This document shows, piece after piece, positions 6,537 to 14,772 of a stretch of DNA of 23,463 bases. This stretch comes from an uncultured Bacteroidota bacterium (GTDB lineage Bacteria > Bacteroidota > Bacteroidia > Chitinophagales > Chitinophagaceae), in assembly GCA_903913355.1 (NCBI GenBank), contig CAIWKU010000370.1, positions 1 through 23,463 of the forward strand. The letters are read 5' to 3'. A program made the position numbers and the translations under genes. Every line of letters starts with the position of its first letter. Positions within the stretch are counted from its first letter, which is position 1. The notes under the pieces are model-generated. The model was not told the origin of the DNA. It ran no database searches and saw only the letters and a program-made list of their open reading frames with translations.

Positions 6537-9500
6537 ATGAGAAAATTATGTCTACTGCTTTGCATGGCAATGCTTTGTTCCCTTCCGTTTTCCGTTGTTT
6601 CCGCTCAAAAAAAATCCAAATCAAAAACAGAAGTTGTGACCCCCGCGAAAGAGGACAACACGGATTCCATTTTTTATTCAAAAGTAAAATATCGACTGGT
6701 TGGCCCTTTTAGGGGGGGTAGAAGTGCCGCTGTTACGGGAAGCTATAAAAATAAGAATACGTTCTATTTTGGCGGAACTGGAGGAGGCGTATGGAAAACC
6801 AACGATGGGGGAAGTAATTGGAAAAACATTACGGATAAATATTTTGGCGGAAGCATTGGTGCTTTAGCGGTTGCGCCGAGTGATGAAACCGTTTTATATG
6901 TGGGAGAGGGCGAAAATAGTTTGCGTGGTAATGTGGCAGAAGGTTTAGGCGGACTCTGGCGTAGCGATGATGGTGGCAGATCATGGAAGAATCTGGGTTT
7001 GAAAGAAGGCAGGCATATCATTCGGATCATTGTTCACCCCAAAGATCCGAATACGGTTTGGGTGGCAGTAATGGGGCATTTGTTTGGACCTAACGAAGAG
7101 AGAGGAGTTTATAAAACTACTGATGGAGGAAAAACCTGGAAAAAAACTTTATATGTAAACAGCCAAACTGGTTGCTCTGAATTGGTGATGGAGCCGAATA
7201 ACCCGAGTGTATTGTATGCAGGTATGTGGCATGTTATCCGTACACCTTACAGTATGGAAAGTGGTGGAGAAGGAAGTGGTTTATATAAAAGTACGGATGG
7301 AGGAGAAACCTGGACAAATCTTTCCAATAAAAAAGGGCTGCCTAAAGGTGTTTGGGGCATTGTATCTGTTGCAGTTGCTCCCTCAAATACAGATAAAATT
7401 TATAGCCTGATCGAAAACGCAGGAGGTGGATTGTTTGCAAGTACTGATGGAGGAGAAACCTGGACACTCACCAGTAGTGATAATAATATTCGCCAGCGTG
7501 CCTGGTATTATAACAAAGTATTTGTAGATCCTAAAAACGAGAACCTGGTATATTGCCCGAACGTTGAATTCATGAGAAGTCGTGATGGTGGGAAAACTTT
7601 TCAGAGTATGAATACGCCACATGGTGATCACCATGACCTTTGGATAGATCCGGAAGATGGAAATCGTATGATTGTTGCCGATGATGGTGGTGCACAAATC
7701 AGCTTTGATGGTGCAAATAACTGGAGTTCATTGAATAACCAGCCTACTGCTCAATTCTACAGAGTTTCAACTGATAATTCTTTCCCTTATCGCATATTAG
7801 GGGCACAACAGGACAATTCAACAGTTCGTATTAAAAGTCGTTCATCGGGTCCTGGTATTTCAGATAGAGATTGGGATATAACAGCGGGTTCAGAAAGCGG
7901 CTATGTACAGGCTGATCCATTGAATCCTGATGTGGTATATGGAGGTAATTATGGCGGCTATTTATCAAGACTCGATCATAAAACAGGAGAGAACCGCGCC
8001 ATCAATGTTTGGCCAGACAATCCAATGGGTGCCGGTGCTGATGTATTGAAGTATCGGTTTCAATGGAATTTCCCGTTCTTCTTTTCGCCACATAATCCTA
8101 AACGACTCTATGCAGGAGGTAACCATTTGTTTGTAACTGAGAACGAAGGACAAAGCTGGGAAACGATCAGCCCGGACCTCACCACTAATGATAAATCAAA
8201 ACAGGCTTCCAGTGGCGGACCTATCACGAAAGACAATACTTCCGTAGAATATTATTGCACGATTTTCACGATGACAGAATCGCCATTAGAAAAAGACTTA
8301 TTATGGACAGGTAGTGATGATGGTTTGATACATGTAAGTAAAGATGCGGGTAAGAACTGGGAAAATGTGACACCACCTGAAGCGGGAAAATGGATGATGT
8401 GGAACTGTGTTGATATCAGTTCTTTTCAAAAAGGCACTGCTTATTTTGCAGGAACAAAATATAAACTGGATGATTTTACACCATATATTTTTAAAACCGA
8501 AGATTATGGTAAAACCTGGAAAAAGATTACCAATGGCATAGATAATATGCATTTTACCAGAGCCATCCGTGCCGATAAACAAAGAAAGGGATTACTATAT
8601 GCGGGAACAGAGTATGGTATGTATATCAGTTATGATGATGGTGAGAATTGGAAAAAATTCCAATTAAATCTGCCCGTGGTTTCTATCACTGATCTTACCA
8701 TTAAAGAAAATGACCTGATCCTAGCTACACAGGGTCGTGGTTTTTGGGTAATTGATGATCTGAGTGTGTTACAACAAAAAGAAAGTAAGCTTTTGGATAA
8801 AAATCTGCATGTATTTGAAGTAAATGATTCCTATAGAACAGAAGGGGGTAGAAGGGGCTTCAGAGGACAAGGAGGCGGAGCACAAAATATGGGAGAAAAC
8901 CCAGTTGGCGGAGCAGTGTTTAATTACTATTTAAAAAATGCTACGGATTCTTCTAAAGTGTCTATTACTGTTTTTGATAAACAGGATAAGATTATCAAAA
9001 CATTTAGTAAGAACGCTAAAGAGCCCGGTGATAAACTGGAATTTGCAGCAGGACTGAATCAATTTGCCTGGGATATGAATTACCCACCAGCAGAGAGAGT
9101 AGATGGATTGATTCTGTGGAATGGGGGTATCGGTTCTGTAAAAGCAGCACCGGGTAAATACAAGGCAAGGTTTCGTTATGGAAAAGATTCAGTGGATATT
9201 CCTTTTGTGATAAAAGCGGATCCCAGCTATAAAATGACAGAAGCAGATTATGATGCTCAAGTGGGATTTTTATTGCAGGTAAGAGATAAATTTAGTGAAG
9301 TTCAGAAAGCGATAAAAAATATCCGTTCCATCAGGGTACAGATCAATGATTTTACTGCTAAACTGGATACAGCGGGAACAAAAGATATAAGAAAGATGGG
9401 GGATAGCATCAATAAACAAATGACTTCTGTGGAAGAAGCCTTATATCAGACAAAATCTAAAAGCGGACAGGATGTGTTGAATTTTCCTATCAGAATCAAT

Positions 9501-9698
9501 GATAAATTGGCTGGGTTATATGGGGTAGCATCAAGTGGTCAAAATCCACCCAGTAAACAGGCTATAGAAACTTTTGCAGAATTGGGCGGACAAGCCGATA
9601 CACAATTAGCCAGGTTGAAAAGTATATTAGATAAAGACCTGAAAGCTTTTAATAAAATGATTAACGATAAACAACTGCCGGTAATCAGTGTGAAATAA
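6537..9698 (+). CDS. Exported BNR/Asp-box repeat protein (sortilin/VPS10-like beta-propellers)
   Basis: The 1053-aa product starts with a Sec signal peptide (core about residues 4-20, cleavage near VSA-QK, residue 23). At least ten Asp-box motifs (S/T-x-D-x-G-x-x-W) lie near residues 88, 144, 196, 254, 303, 350, 537, 603, 656 and 700, with a degenerate one near 391, as in two consecutive beta-propellers. A Gly/Arg-rich linker (about 767-790), a beta-rich domain (about 795-895) and a coiled-coil-like helical tail (about 900-1045) follow. Such proteins are often annotated as glycosyl hydrolases, but no catalytic residues can be assigned here, so binding or scaffolding is as likely. No type IX sorting domain is visible. 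It is a single gene with a terminator shared with trmD. Confidence 0.9.
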   Translation: MRKLCLLLCMAMLCSLPFSVVSAQKKSKSKTEVVTPAKEDNTDSIFYSKVKYRLVGPFRGGRSAAVTGSYKNKNTFYFGGTGGGVWKTNDGGSNWKNITDKYFGGSIGALAVAPSDETVLYVGEGENSLRGNVAEGLGGLWRSDDGGRSWKNLGLKEGRHIIRIIVHPKDPNTVWVAVMGHLFGPNEERGVYKTTDGGKTWKKTLYVNSQTGCSELVMEPNNPSVLYAGMWHVIRTPYSMESGGEGSGLYKSTDGGETWTNLSNKKGLPKGVWGIVSVAVAPSNTDKIYSLIENAGGGLFASTDGGETWTLTSSDNNIRQRAWYYNKVFVDPKNENLVYCPNVEFMRSRDGGKTFQSMNTPHGDHHDLWIDPEDGNRMIVADDGGAQISFDGANNWSSLNNQPTAQFYRVSTDNSFPYRILGAQQDNSTVRIKSRSSGPGISDRDWDITAGSESGYVQADPLNPDVVYGGNYGGYLSRLDHKTGENRAINVWPDNPMGAGADVLKYRFQWNFPFFFSPHNPKRLYAGGNHLFVTENEGQSWETISPDLTTNDKSKQASSGGPITKDNTSVEYYCTIFTMTESPLEKDLLWTGSDDGLIHVSKDAGKNWENVTPPEAGKWMMWNCVDISSFQKGTAYFAGTKYKLDDFTPYIFKTEDYGKTWKKITNGIDNMHFTRAIRADKQRKGLLYAGTEYGMYISYDDGENWKKFQLNLPVVSITDLTIKENDLILATQGRGFWVIDDLSVLQQKESKLLDKNLHVFEVNDSYRTEGGRRGFRGQGGGAQNMGENPVGGAVFNYYLKNATDSSKVSITVFDKQDKIIKTFSKNAKEPGDKLEFAAGLNQFAWDMNYPPAERVDGLILWNGGIGSVKAAPGKYKARFRYGKDSVDIPFVIKADPSYKMTEADYDAQVGFLLQVRDKFSEVQKAIKNIRSIRVQINDFTAKLDTAGTKDIRKMGDSINKQMTSVEEALYQTKSKSGQDVLNFPIRINDKLAGLYGVASSGQNPPSKQAIETFAELGGQADTQLARLKSILDKDLKAFNKMINDKQLPVISVK
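7296..7466 (+). repeat. Identical 21-bp repeat encoding two adjacent Asp boxes
   Basis: The same 21 bases beginning GATGGAGGAGAAACC occur at 7296-7316 and 7446-7466, 150 bp apart. They encode the DGGETWT part of successive Asp boxes with identical codons, unlike the other boxes of the gene. This suggests recent duplication or gene conversion of one propeller blade, or codon coincidence. Confidence 0.7.
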
Positions 9699-9722
9699 TC
9701 TGACGGTAGGTAGCTTTTAGTG

Positions 9723-9761
9723 ATTGCCACAGGTCATAAATTAACCTGTGGCAATTTTTTT
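9723..9761. terminator. Terminator between the convergent Asp-box gene and trmD
   Basis: A perfect 12-bp stem (9723-9734 with 9744-9755), a 9-nt loop and a T-run to 9761 serve the plus-strand gene ending at 9698. Minus-strand RNA from trmD would form the same stem but lacks a clear T-run, so termination in that direction is less certain. Confidence 0.88.
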
Positions 9762-9785
9762 GAAAGAGTTTCTTACAAATGGGAA

Positions 9786-10466
9786 TTACTCTTCATCCAG
9801 TAAATCGGGTCTTCTTGTTTTGGTTCTTAGTAAAGATTGTTCATGACGCCATTCCTCTACTTTTTTTGGATCGCCCTGCAATAAAATCTCCGGCACTTTT
9901 TTGCCCCTGAAATCTGCTGGTCGTGTATAAACGGGGGGAGCTAGTAAATTATCCTGAAATGAATCAAACAGCGCAGAGGTTTCATCACTTAATACTCCGG
10001 GTAATAAGCGGCCAATAGCATCTACTACAATAGCAGCAGCCAATTCGCCACCACTCAATACATAATCACCAATGGAAATCTCCATAGTTACATATTGCTC
10101 CCGAATTCGTTCGTCTATGCCTTTATAATGACCACAGATCAGTAACAGGTTATTGAAGAGGGAAAGATGATTGGCAGTTTTCTGATTAAAAGTTTTTCCA
10201 TCAGGTGTCAGATAAATAATCTCATCATATTTTCTTCCCTGTTGCAACTCATCAATTGCATTGGCAAGTGGCTCACACATCATTACCATACCCGCACCCC
10301 CACCAAATTGGTAATCATCTATCTGCATATGTTTATTGATCGCCCATTTTCGGAGATTATACGTTTGAACAGTTAGCAAGCCCTTTTCCTGTGCACGTTT
10401 CATAATGCTATGGTTAAAAGGGCTTTCCAGTAATTCCGGTAAAACAGTAATGATGTCAATATGCAT
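9786..10466 (-). CDS. trmD: tRNA (guanine-37-N1)-methyltransferase TrmD
   Basis: TrmD methylates G37 next to the anticodon of tRNAs reading CNN codons and so prevents +1 frameshifts; it uses S-adenosylmethionine bound in a trefoil knot. The 226 aa are normal length. Family motifs are DDYQFGGGAGM (50-60), CGHYKGIDER (111-120) and the knot segment IGDYVLSGGELAA (132-144). The C-terminal domain contains PADFRGKKVPEILLQGD and WRHEQSL. The ATG at 10466 gives the expected MHIDIITVLPE. In many bacteria trmD follows rpsP and rimM; here they lie about 10 kb away on the other strand. The upstream gene ends in a terminator, so trmD probably has its own promoter in 10467-10502, though none matches the consensus. 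Confidence 0.97.
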   Translation of the reverse strand: MHIDIITVLPELLESPFNHSIMKRAQEKGLLTVQTYNLRKWAINKHMQIDDYQFGGGAGMVMMCEPLANAIDELQQGRKYDEIIYLTPDGKTFNQKTANHLSLFNNLLLICGHYKGIDERIREQYVTMEISIGDYVLSGGELAAAIVVDAIGRLLPGVLSDETSALFDSFQDNLLAPPVYTRPADFRGKKVPEILLQGDPKKVEEWRHEQSLLRTKTRRPDLLDEE

Positions 10467-10502
10467 AACCGGTTATTTTAAAATTAATCAGAAAAATATC
10501 GA

Positions 10503-10555
10503 CCAAAAAAAGAAAGAATTTCGAGCAGAATAAGTTATGTAAATCTTCGAAATTC
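10503..10555 (-). terminator. Terminator of the S4-domain gene
   Basis: On the minus strand, a 9-bp inverted repeat (10547-10555 with 10516-10524, GAATTTCGA arms) with a 22-nt loop is followed by a T-rich tract containing seven consecutive T (10504-10510). It lies 24 nt after the stop at 10579. Confidence 0.65.
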
Positions 10556-10578
10556 CTTGTTCATCTGTTCGATATTCC

Positions 10579-10971
10579 CTAGCTTTCTCCCATAAAATCA
10601 CCCAAATCCCTTCTCTCTTTTTTCGTTGGCCGGCCAATTTTACTCATTCTTTTGCCGGTTTGAAAAGTGGCAGCTTCAAATTTAATTCTGTCAAGTTCTT
10701 CTGCCGGTGTTTCATCAAGATAGAATTTTACCGCTTCTGCATATTGTACCCGACTATACAATAACCCGGTAACTTTTATTACCCATTTTCTGGTTTCATT
10801 CTTCACTTCATATTCATCACCTATGGCCACAAAGCGGGAAGCTTTTACTGAATTCCCCATCCATTTCACTTTCCCTTTATCACAGGCATCGCCAGCCTGG
10901 CTTCTTGTTTTAAATAAACGTATGGCCCAGAGATATTTATCGATTCGAAGTTTTTCTTTTTGTTCTGCCAT
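10579..10971 (-). CDS. hslR: RNA-binding S4-domain protein, Hsp15 (HslR)-like
   Basis: The 130-aa protein has an S4 RNA-binding domain at about residues 8-57: LRIDKYLWAIRLFKTRSQA, then GKVKWMGNSVKASRFVAIGDEYEV. A basic C-terminal tail includes KIGRPTKKERRDL. E. coli Hsp15 has the same build and binds 50S subunits carrying nascent chains with tRNA attached, helping rescue stalled ribosomes. The match is to family architecture, so the exact role is inferred. The gene lies 35 bp after the dipeptidase and ends in a terminator, so the two may be cotranscribed. Confidence 0.85.
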   Translation of the reverse strand: MAEQKEKLRIDKYLWAIRLFKTRSQAGDACDKGKVKWMGNSVKASRFVAIGDEYEVKNETRKWVIKVTGLLYSRVQYAEAVKFYLDETPAEELDRIKFEAATFQTGKRMSKIGRPTKKERRDLGDFMGES

Positions 10972-11006
10972 TATAATATCGAAACTACAAGTAAAGGAAA
11001 GCCTGT

Positions 11007-12380
11007 TTATTTTGAAAAAGATGCTGCAAAGAACTGATGAAAATAAGGGATGGTCTCAATGCCTTTGTAGAAATTGAACACATCATATTTTTCATTCGGA
11101 CTATGCAGGTTATCACTATCCAGTCCAAAACCCATGAATACAATCTTTAATCCCAGTTCTTTTTCGAATAAGGAGCAAATAGGAATACTGCCCCCACCTC
11201 TTACTGGAATAGGGTCTTTACCAAATGTGGTTTCGATGGCTTTAGCTGCGGCACGATACGCATCAGAGTCAATAGGCGTCATATACGGTTCTCCGCCATG
11301 ATGTTCTTCCGCTTTTACCGTTACACCTTCCGGTGCCATCTTTTTGAAATAGGCAAGAATTTTTTCTGTGATCTTAACGGATGACTGGTTAGGAACTAAT
11401 CTGCAGGAAATTTTTGCAAATGCTTTTGCCGGTAAAACTGTTTTGGCGCCTTCTCCTGTGTATCCGCCCCAGATACCATTTACTTCCAATGTGGGTCGTA
11501 TACCGGTCCTTTCATTGGTTGTATATCCTGTTTCGCCCCATAGATGATTGATGCCAAGATCTTTTTTATATTCTTCCTCACTAAAGGGAGCTTTCGCCAT
11601 TTTGGCTCTTTCTTCAGGAGTGGATTCAACTACATCATCATAAAAACCCGGAATGGTAATATGATTGTTTTCATCATGACAAGCGGCTATCATTTTAGCC
11701 AACATGGTTATGGGGTTGGCCACTGCACCACCATAAACGCCACTATGCAGATCACGATTGGGCCCGGTTACCTCCAGTTCTATATAACTTAAACCGCGAA
11801 CACCTATATCAATCGACGGGGTATCCATGCTTAACATCGAAGTATCGCTGATTAATATAACATCTGCTTTCAGCAGTTCTTTATTGGCTTTCACAAAACT
11901 GGCCAGGTTGGGGCTGCCTACTTCTTCTTCACCCTCAATAATAAATTTAATATTACCCGGCAAAGTGCCGGTGCGGGTCATGGTTTCTAAAGCTTTTACG
12001 TGCATATAAAACTGCCCCTTATCATCACAGGATCCGCGGGCATAGATTTTGCCGTCTTTGATTACGGGTTCAAAAGGGCCGCTTTTCCATAGGTCAAGTG
12101 GGTCTGCGGGTTGAACATCATAATGACCATATACCAGAACAGTAGGTTTGTTTTTATCAATGATCTTTTCTCCATAAACAACCGGATGACCTTCGGTAGG
12201 GTAAATGGTTACTGAATCGGCGCCCGCTTCCAGCAATCTTTGTTTTACCGCTTCCGCGCAGATAATCATGTCTTCTTTATGTTCTGTTCTCGCACTAATG
12301 CTGGGTATTCTTAGCAATTCAAGTAATTCCTCCAGAAAGCGATCCTTATGTTGCGATTCATAATCTTTCCAAACCTGCAT
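11007..12380 (-). CDS. M20 family metallo-dipeptidase
   Basis: This is a predicted di-zinc cytosolic dipeptidase of the M20/ArgE/DapE/carnosinase type. Counting from the ATG at 12380 it has 457 aa. Metal and catalytic motifs are VYGHYDVQP (His86, Asp88), GSCDDKGQ (Asp119/120) and GEEEVGS (Glu151-153), followed by DLHSGVYGG in the dimerisation domain and RGGGSIPI and LHSPNE near the C-terminus. The open frame extends to an ATG at 12443, but those extra 21 residues are hydrophobic and unlike the family, while MQVWKDYESQHKDRF is a typical N-terminus, so 12380 is chosen. Substrate specificity cannot be told from sequence. Confidence 0.93.
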   Translation of the reverse strand: MQVWKDYESQHKDRFLEELLELLRIPSISARTEHKEDMIICAEAVKQRLLEAGADSVTIYPTEGHPVVYGEKIIDKNKPTVLVYGHYDVQPADPLDLWKSGPFEPVIKDGKIYARGSCDDKGQFYMHVKALETMTRTGTLPGNIKFIIEGEEEVGSPNLASFVKANKELLKADVILISDTSMLSMDTPSIDIGVRGLSYIELEVTGPNRDLHSGVYGGAVANPITMLAKMIAACHDENNHITIPGFYDDVVESTPEERAKMAKAPFSEEEYKKDLGINHLWGETGYTTNERTGIRPTLEVNGIWGGYTGEGAKTVLPAKAFAKISCRLVPNQSSVKITEKILAYFKKMAPEGVTVKAEEHHGGEPYMTPIDSDAYRAAAKAIETTFGKDPIPVRGGGSIPICSLFEKELGLKIVFMGFGLDSDNLHSPNEKYDVFNFYKGIETIPYFHQFFAASFSK

Positions 12381-12502
12381 AATATATATTTTTAGATATG
12401 ATTGAATAGTACTTTGTAAAATTAATAAATACTCTATCAGCAAATACTGGTTTTATAGGAAATACATGTCGCCCTGCACAAGACTTATCTCTTTTTAGAT
12501 AA

Positions 12503-13609
12503 TTATAGCTGATGCTTTCTGTTAGAGATAACATTATCTAAAGTCCATTCCAATCTTTGCTTAAAGGCAGCCTGCCTGACATCGCAGGTAGTTTTGGTGC
12601 AAATAGAACAACTAAATGGCATACATCCATCTGTGTGTACAAAGAATTCTATAGCAGTGCCAAAACGATCCTTGGTAATATCTACTAACTTATCTATTTC
12701 TAGATGTGCTTCATTAACATTGAGGTACCAGGGCACTGTAAAATGGCAATCGATATGCAAAAGACTGCCATATTTTATCACTCTCAGGTTATGGAGGTCA
12801 ATCCAGTTTTCTCTTCTGTTTTCATTAAGTGTTTGGATGAATTGTTTGAGTAATTCTATATCCGCTTCATCCATGATGCCGGCTAATGATGTTCTGATTA
12901 TTTTATAGCCATTATAGATCACAAAGACGCTCATTCCTAAGGCAATCACTTTATCCAGCCAGTAGAGTTTTGTGATCAATATGATAACCAAGCCTGCAAT
13001 AATTCCTATGGTTGAATAGGTATCCACCTGTAAATGCTTTCCACTGGCCTCAAGAGCAAGGGAGCCATTCTTCTTACCGATTCTTGCACAGGCAGTACCG
13101 GCAATAAAATTGATTACTGCGGTGATGCCTACCAAAATCAACCCGGTATCCAATTGATTGATTGGATTTTGTTCTAAGAGGTTCAGGATTGTTTCATAAA
13201 TGATCATAATACCCGCCGCAACAATCAGTCCTCCTTCAACAGCAGCAGATACAAATTCAGCTTTTCCGTGTCCATAAGGATGATCGATGTCACGTGGTTT
13301 GGCAACTACATATAAACTGAATAATCCAACAAAGCCTGCTATTACATTCACGATACTTTCTAATGCATCGGTAAGTATGGCCAGAGAATGTGTAAACTGA
13401 TAGGCAATGATCTTTGTGAGAAACAACACTACACTCAGCATGCTGATCCATAATTGAACACGAAAATTTTGACGGGCAGATTGCAAGTGTGGTGATTTAA
13501 AGTGTAGGGTATAAAATGGACTACACTGAAACAGAAATGATTTTGTTAGATAAGTTCGATCGAATATTCGATAGGACAATGTTTGGCTAGCATTGCAGAA
13601 ATACCACAA
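12503..13609 (-). CDS. Cation diffusion facilitator (CDF) family metal transporter
   Basis: This inner-membrane metal/proton antiporter has about six transmembrane helices (residues about 52-240 of the 368-aa frame) and a cytoplasmic domain. Site residues visible are Asp81 in TM2 (LTDALES), with Ser85 where YiiP has Asp49, and His192/Asp196 in TM5 (HLQVD). The CDF motif DHPYGHGKAE is at 109-118. The tail ends in a Cys cluster (Cys329, 334, 337, 342), which I recall from related Bacteroidota CDFs and which may bind metal. The start is uncertain: the ATG at 13609 overlaps osmC by 64 bp and its first residues are osmC read in another frame. A TTG at 13486 giving LQSARQNFRVQLW is likely closer to the real start. 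Zn, Fe or Mn are all possible substrates. Confidence 0.88.
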   Translation of the reverse strand: MWYFCNASQTLSYRIFDRTYLTKSFLFQCSPFYTLHFKSPHLQSARQNFRVQLWISMLSVVLFLTKIIAYQFTHSLAILTDALESIVNVIAGFVGLFSLYVVAKPRDIDHPYGHGKAEFVSAAVEGGLIVAAGIMIIYETILNLLEQNPINQLDTGLILVGITAVINFIAGTACARIGKKNGSLALEASGKHLQVDTYSTIGIIAGLVIILITKLYWLDKVIALGMSVFVIYNGYKIIRTSLAGIMDEADIELLKQFIQTLNENRRENWIDLHNLRVIKYGSLLHIDCHFTVPWYLNVNEAHLEIDKLVDITKDRFGTAIEFFVHTDGCMPFSCSICTKTTCDVRQAAFKQRLEWTLDNVISNRKHQL

Positions 13610-13956
13610 TATTTTTCCTGTGAAAGTGCAACGGCTCTTTTTACTTTATCTAGATCTTCCGGTTTCGCATGTATCCGGTATAACATTTTAATAAACGTAA
13701 ATACTTTTGGGTGATCCTCGGTTTGTTCTGCTTCTGAAATTATTTCAAGATCGGAGAAATCAACTTTCATTTTCTTAAGTATATCCACTACATCCATGCC
13801 AGTGCAACCATTCAAAGCGCCCAGTAACATTTTCTTTGGGTTCATGCCACTGTTTAATCCGCCGCCTTCTGCAGTAGTATCTATTCTGACAGTATGACCA
13901 GTATCTGCTATTGCATCAAAAGCCAGTGCCTCTACCCATTTTGTTGTTGTTTTCAT
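13546..13956 (-). CDS. OsmC family peroxide-reducing protein
   Basis: The 136-aa protein has the OsmC/Ohr fold, with catalytic Cys51 in GALNGCTGMDVVD and Cys117 in SQEKYCGISAML; a third cysteine, Cys127, follows. OsmC proteins reduce organic hydroperoxides with these paired cysteines. The sequence resembles the YhfA-like branch more than Ohr, so the substrate is open. The ATG at 13956 gives a normal N-terminus. It precedes the CDF transporter on the same strand, with overlapping open frames, and follows the sodA terminator, which suggests an osmC-CDF transcription unit. No canonical promoter is seen between the terminator and the ATG. Confidence 0.9.
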   Translation of the reverse strand: MKTTTKWVEALAFDAIADTGHTVRIDTTAEGGGLNSGMNPKKMLLGALNGCTGMDVVDILKKMKVDFSDLEIISEAEQTEDHPKVFTFIKMLYRIHAKPEDLDKVKRAVALSQEKYCGISAMLAKHCPIEYSIELI

Positions 13957-13974
13957 TCCTATGTTTTTAAACTA

Positions 13975-14020
13975 AAAATTCAAAAGCCGATAATGTGAAA
14001 CATTAGGGCTTTTGAATTTT
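13975..14020 (-). terminator. Long hairpin terminator of the superoxide dismutase gene
   Basis: A perfect 14-bp stem (13975-13988 with 14007-14020) is continued, after a small internal loop, by a 6-bp stem (13991-13996 with 14000-14005) capped by a GAA loop. On the minus strand it ends in TTTT and lies 17 nt after the sod stop at 14037. The osmC start is only 19 nt further on. Confidence 0.88.
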
Positions 14021-14036
14021 GTATGCTTTAGTTCAG

Positions 14037-14762
14037 CTATGCCGATTCAAATCTTTTTTGAACAAACTCCCAGTTCACTACATTCCACCAATTATTAATA
14101 TAGTCAGGTCTTTTATTTTGGTACTTCAGGTAATAAGCATGTTCCCAAACATCCAGCCCCAGTAAAGGTGTTCCTTTAATTTCACTGATATCCATCAAAG
14201 GATTATCCTGGTTTGCTGTGGAACCAATCACCAGCTTTCTGTCAGCATTTAACACCAGCCAGGCCCATCCACTACCAAAGCGATTTTTACCTGCATCTGT
14301 AAATTGAGTCTTAAAAGCATCGAAAGAACCAAAACCCTGATCTATGGCAGAAGCCAGTTTTCCTTCCGGTTTTGTTGCTGATCCCGGTTTCATACACTGC
14401 CAGAATAATTCATGGTTATAATGTCCGCCACCATTATTCCTCATTTTAGCAGAATACTTAGAAATATTTCTTAGTACCTCTTCCAGTTTAGCACTATTGG
14501 TATCTACTTTTTCTGCCAAACAAGCATCTGCGAGATTCTTGGCATAGGCAGCAGCATGTTTACTGTAATGGATCTCCATAGTCATGGCATCTATAACAGG
14601 TTCCAAAGCTTTGTAATCATAGGGCAAGGGTTGCTGTGTAAAACTATTACCTGCGGCTGCTGCAATAACCCATGATGGTAATGTGGTTAACGCAATACCC
14701 GCTGCAATACCGCTTCCCGTAGTTTTGATAAAAGTGCGGCGACCGGAATTATGGTTAGACAT
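14037..14762 (-). CDS. sodA: Tat-exported Mn-type superoxide dismutase
   Basis: The 241-aa protein starts with a twin-arginine signal: GRRTFIK at residues 7-13, then a hydrophobic stretch and an Ala-rich cleavage region near 33-38. The enzyme follows from about residue 45. The four metal ligands are present: His65 (MEIH), His117 (YNHELFW), Asp204 and His208 (LDVWEHAYYL). Tyr73 and His69 of the second shell are kept, and Gln185 in STANQD favours manganese over iron. It removes superoxide outside the cytoplasm, the protein probably being exported folded and metal-loaded. The ATG is 10 bp from the LptF/G stop, so the two genes may share a transcript; a TACTTTTA element near the LptF/G stop is a weak alternative promoter. 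Confidence 0.94.
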   Translation of the reverse strand: MSNHNSGRRTFIKTTGSGIAAGIALTTLPSWVIAAAAGNSFTQQPLPYDYKALEPVIDAMTMEIHYSKHAAAYAKNLADACLAEKVDTNSAKLEEVLRNISKYSAKMRNNGGGHYNHELFWQCMKPGSATKPEGKLASAIDQGFGSFDAFKTQFTDAGKNRFGSGWAWLVLNADRKLVIGSTANQDNPLMDISEIKGTPLLGLDVWEHAYYLKYQNKRPDYINNWWNVVNWEFVQKRFESA

Positions 14763-14772
14763 ATAATTGATT

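Noticed and set aside
12381..12443. 21-residue N-terminal extension of the M20 dipeptidase
   Set aside because: The extension is hydrophobic, unlike the family, and the next ATG gives the usual N-terminus. It could mimic a signal, but M20 dipeptidases of this type are cytosolic.
12496..12540. 8-bp inverted repeat TAGATAAT/ATTATCTA around the CDF stop codon
   Set aside because: AT-only arms, a 29-nt spacer and no T-run for the minus strand make it too weak to call a terminator or operator.
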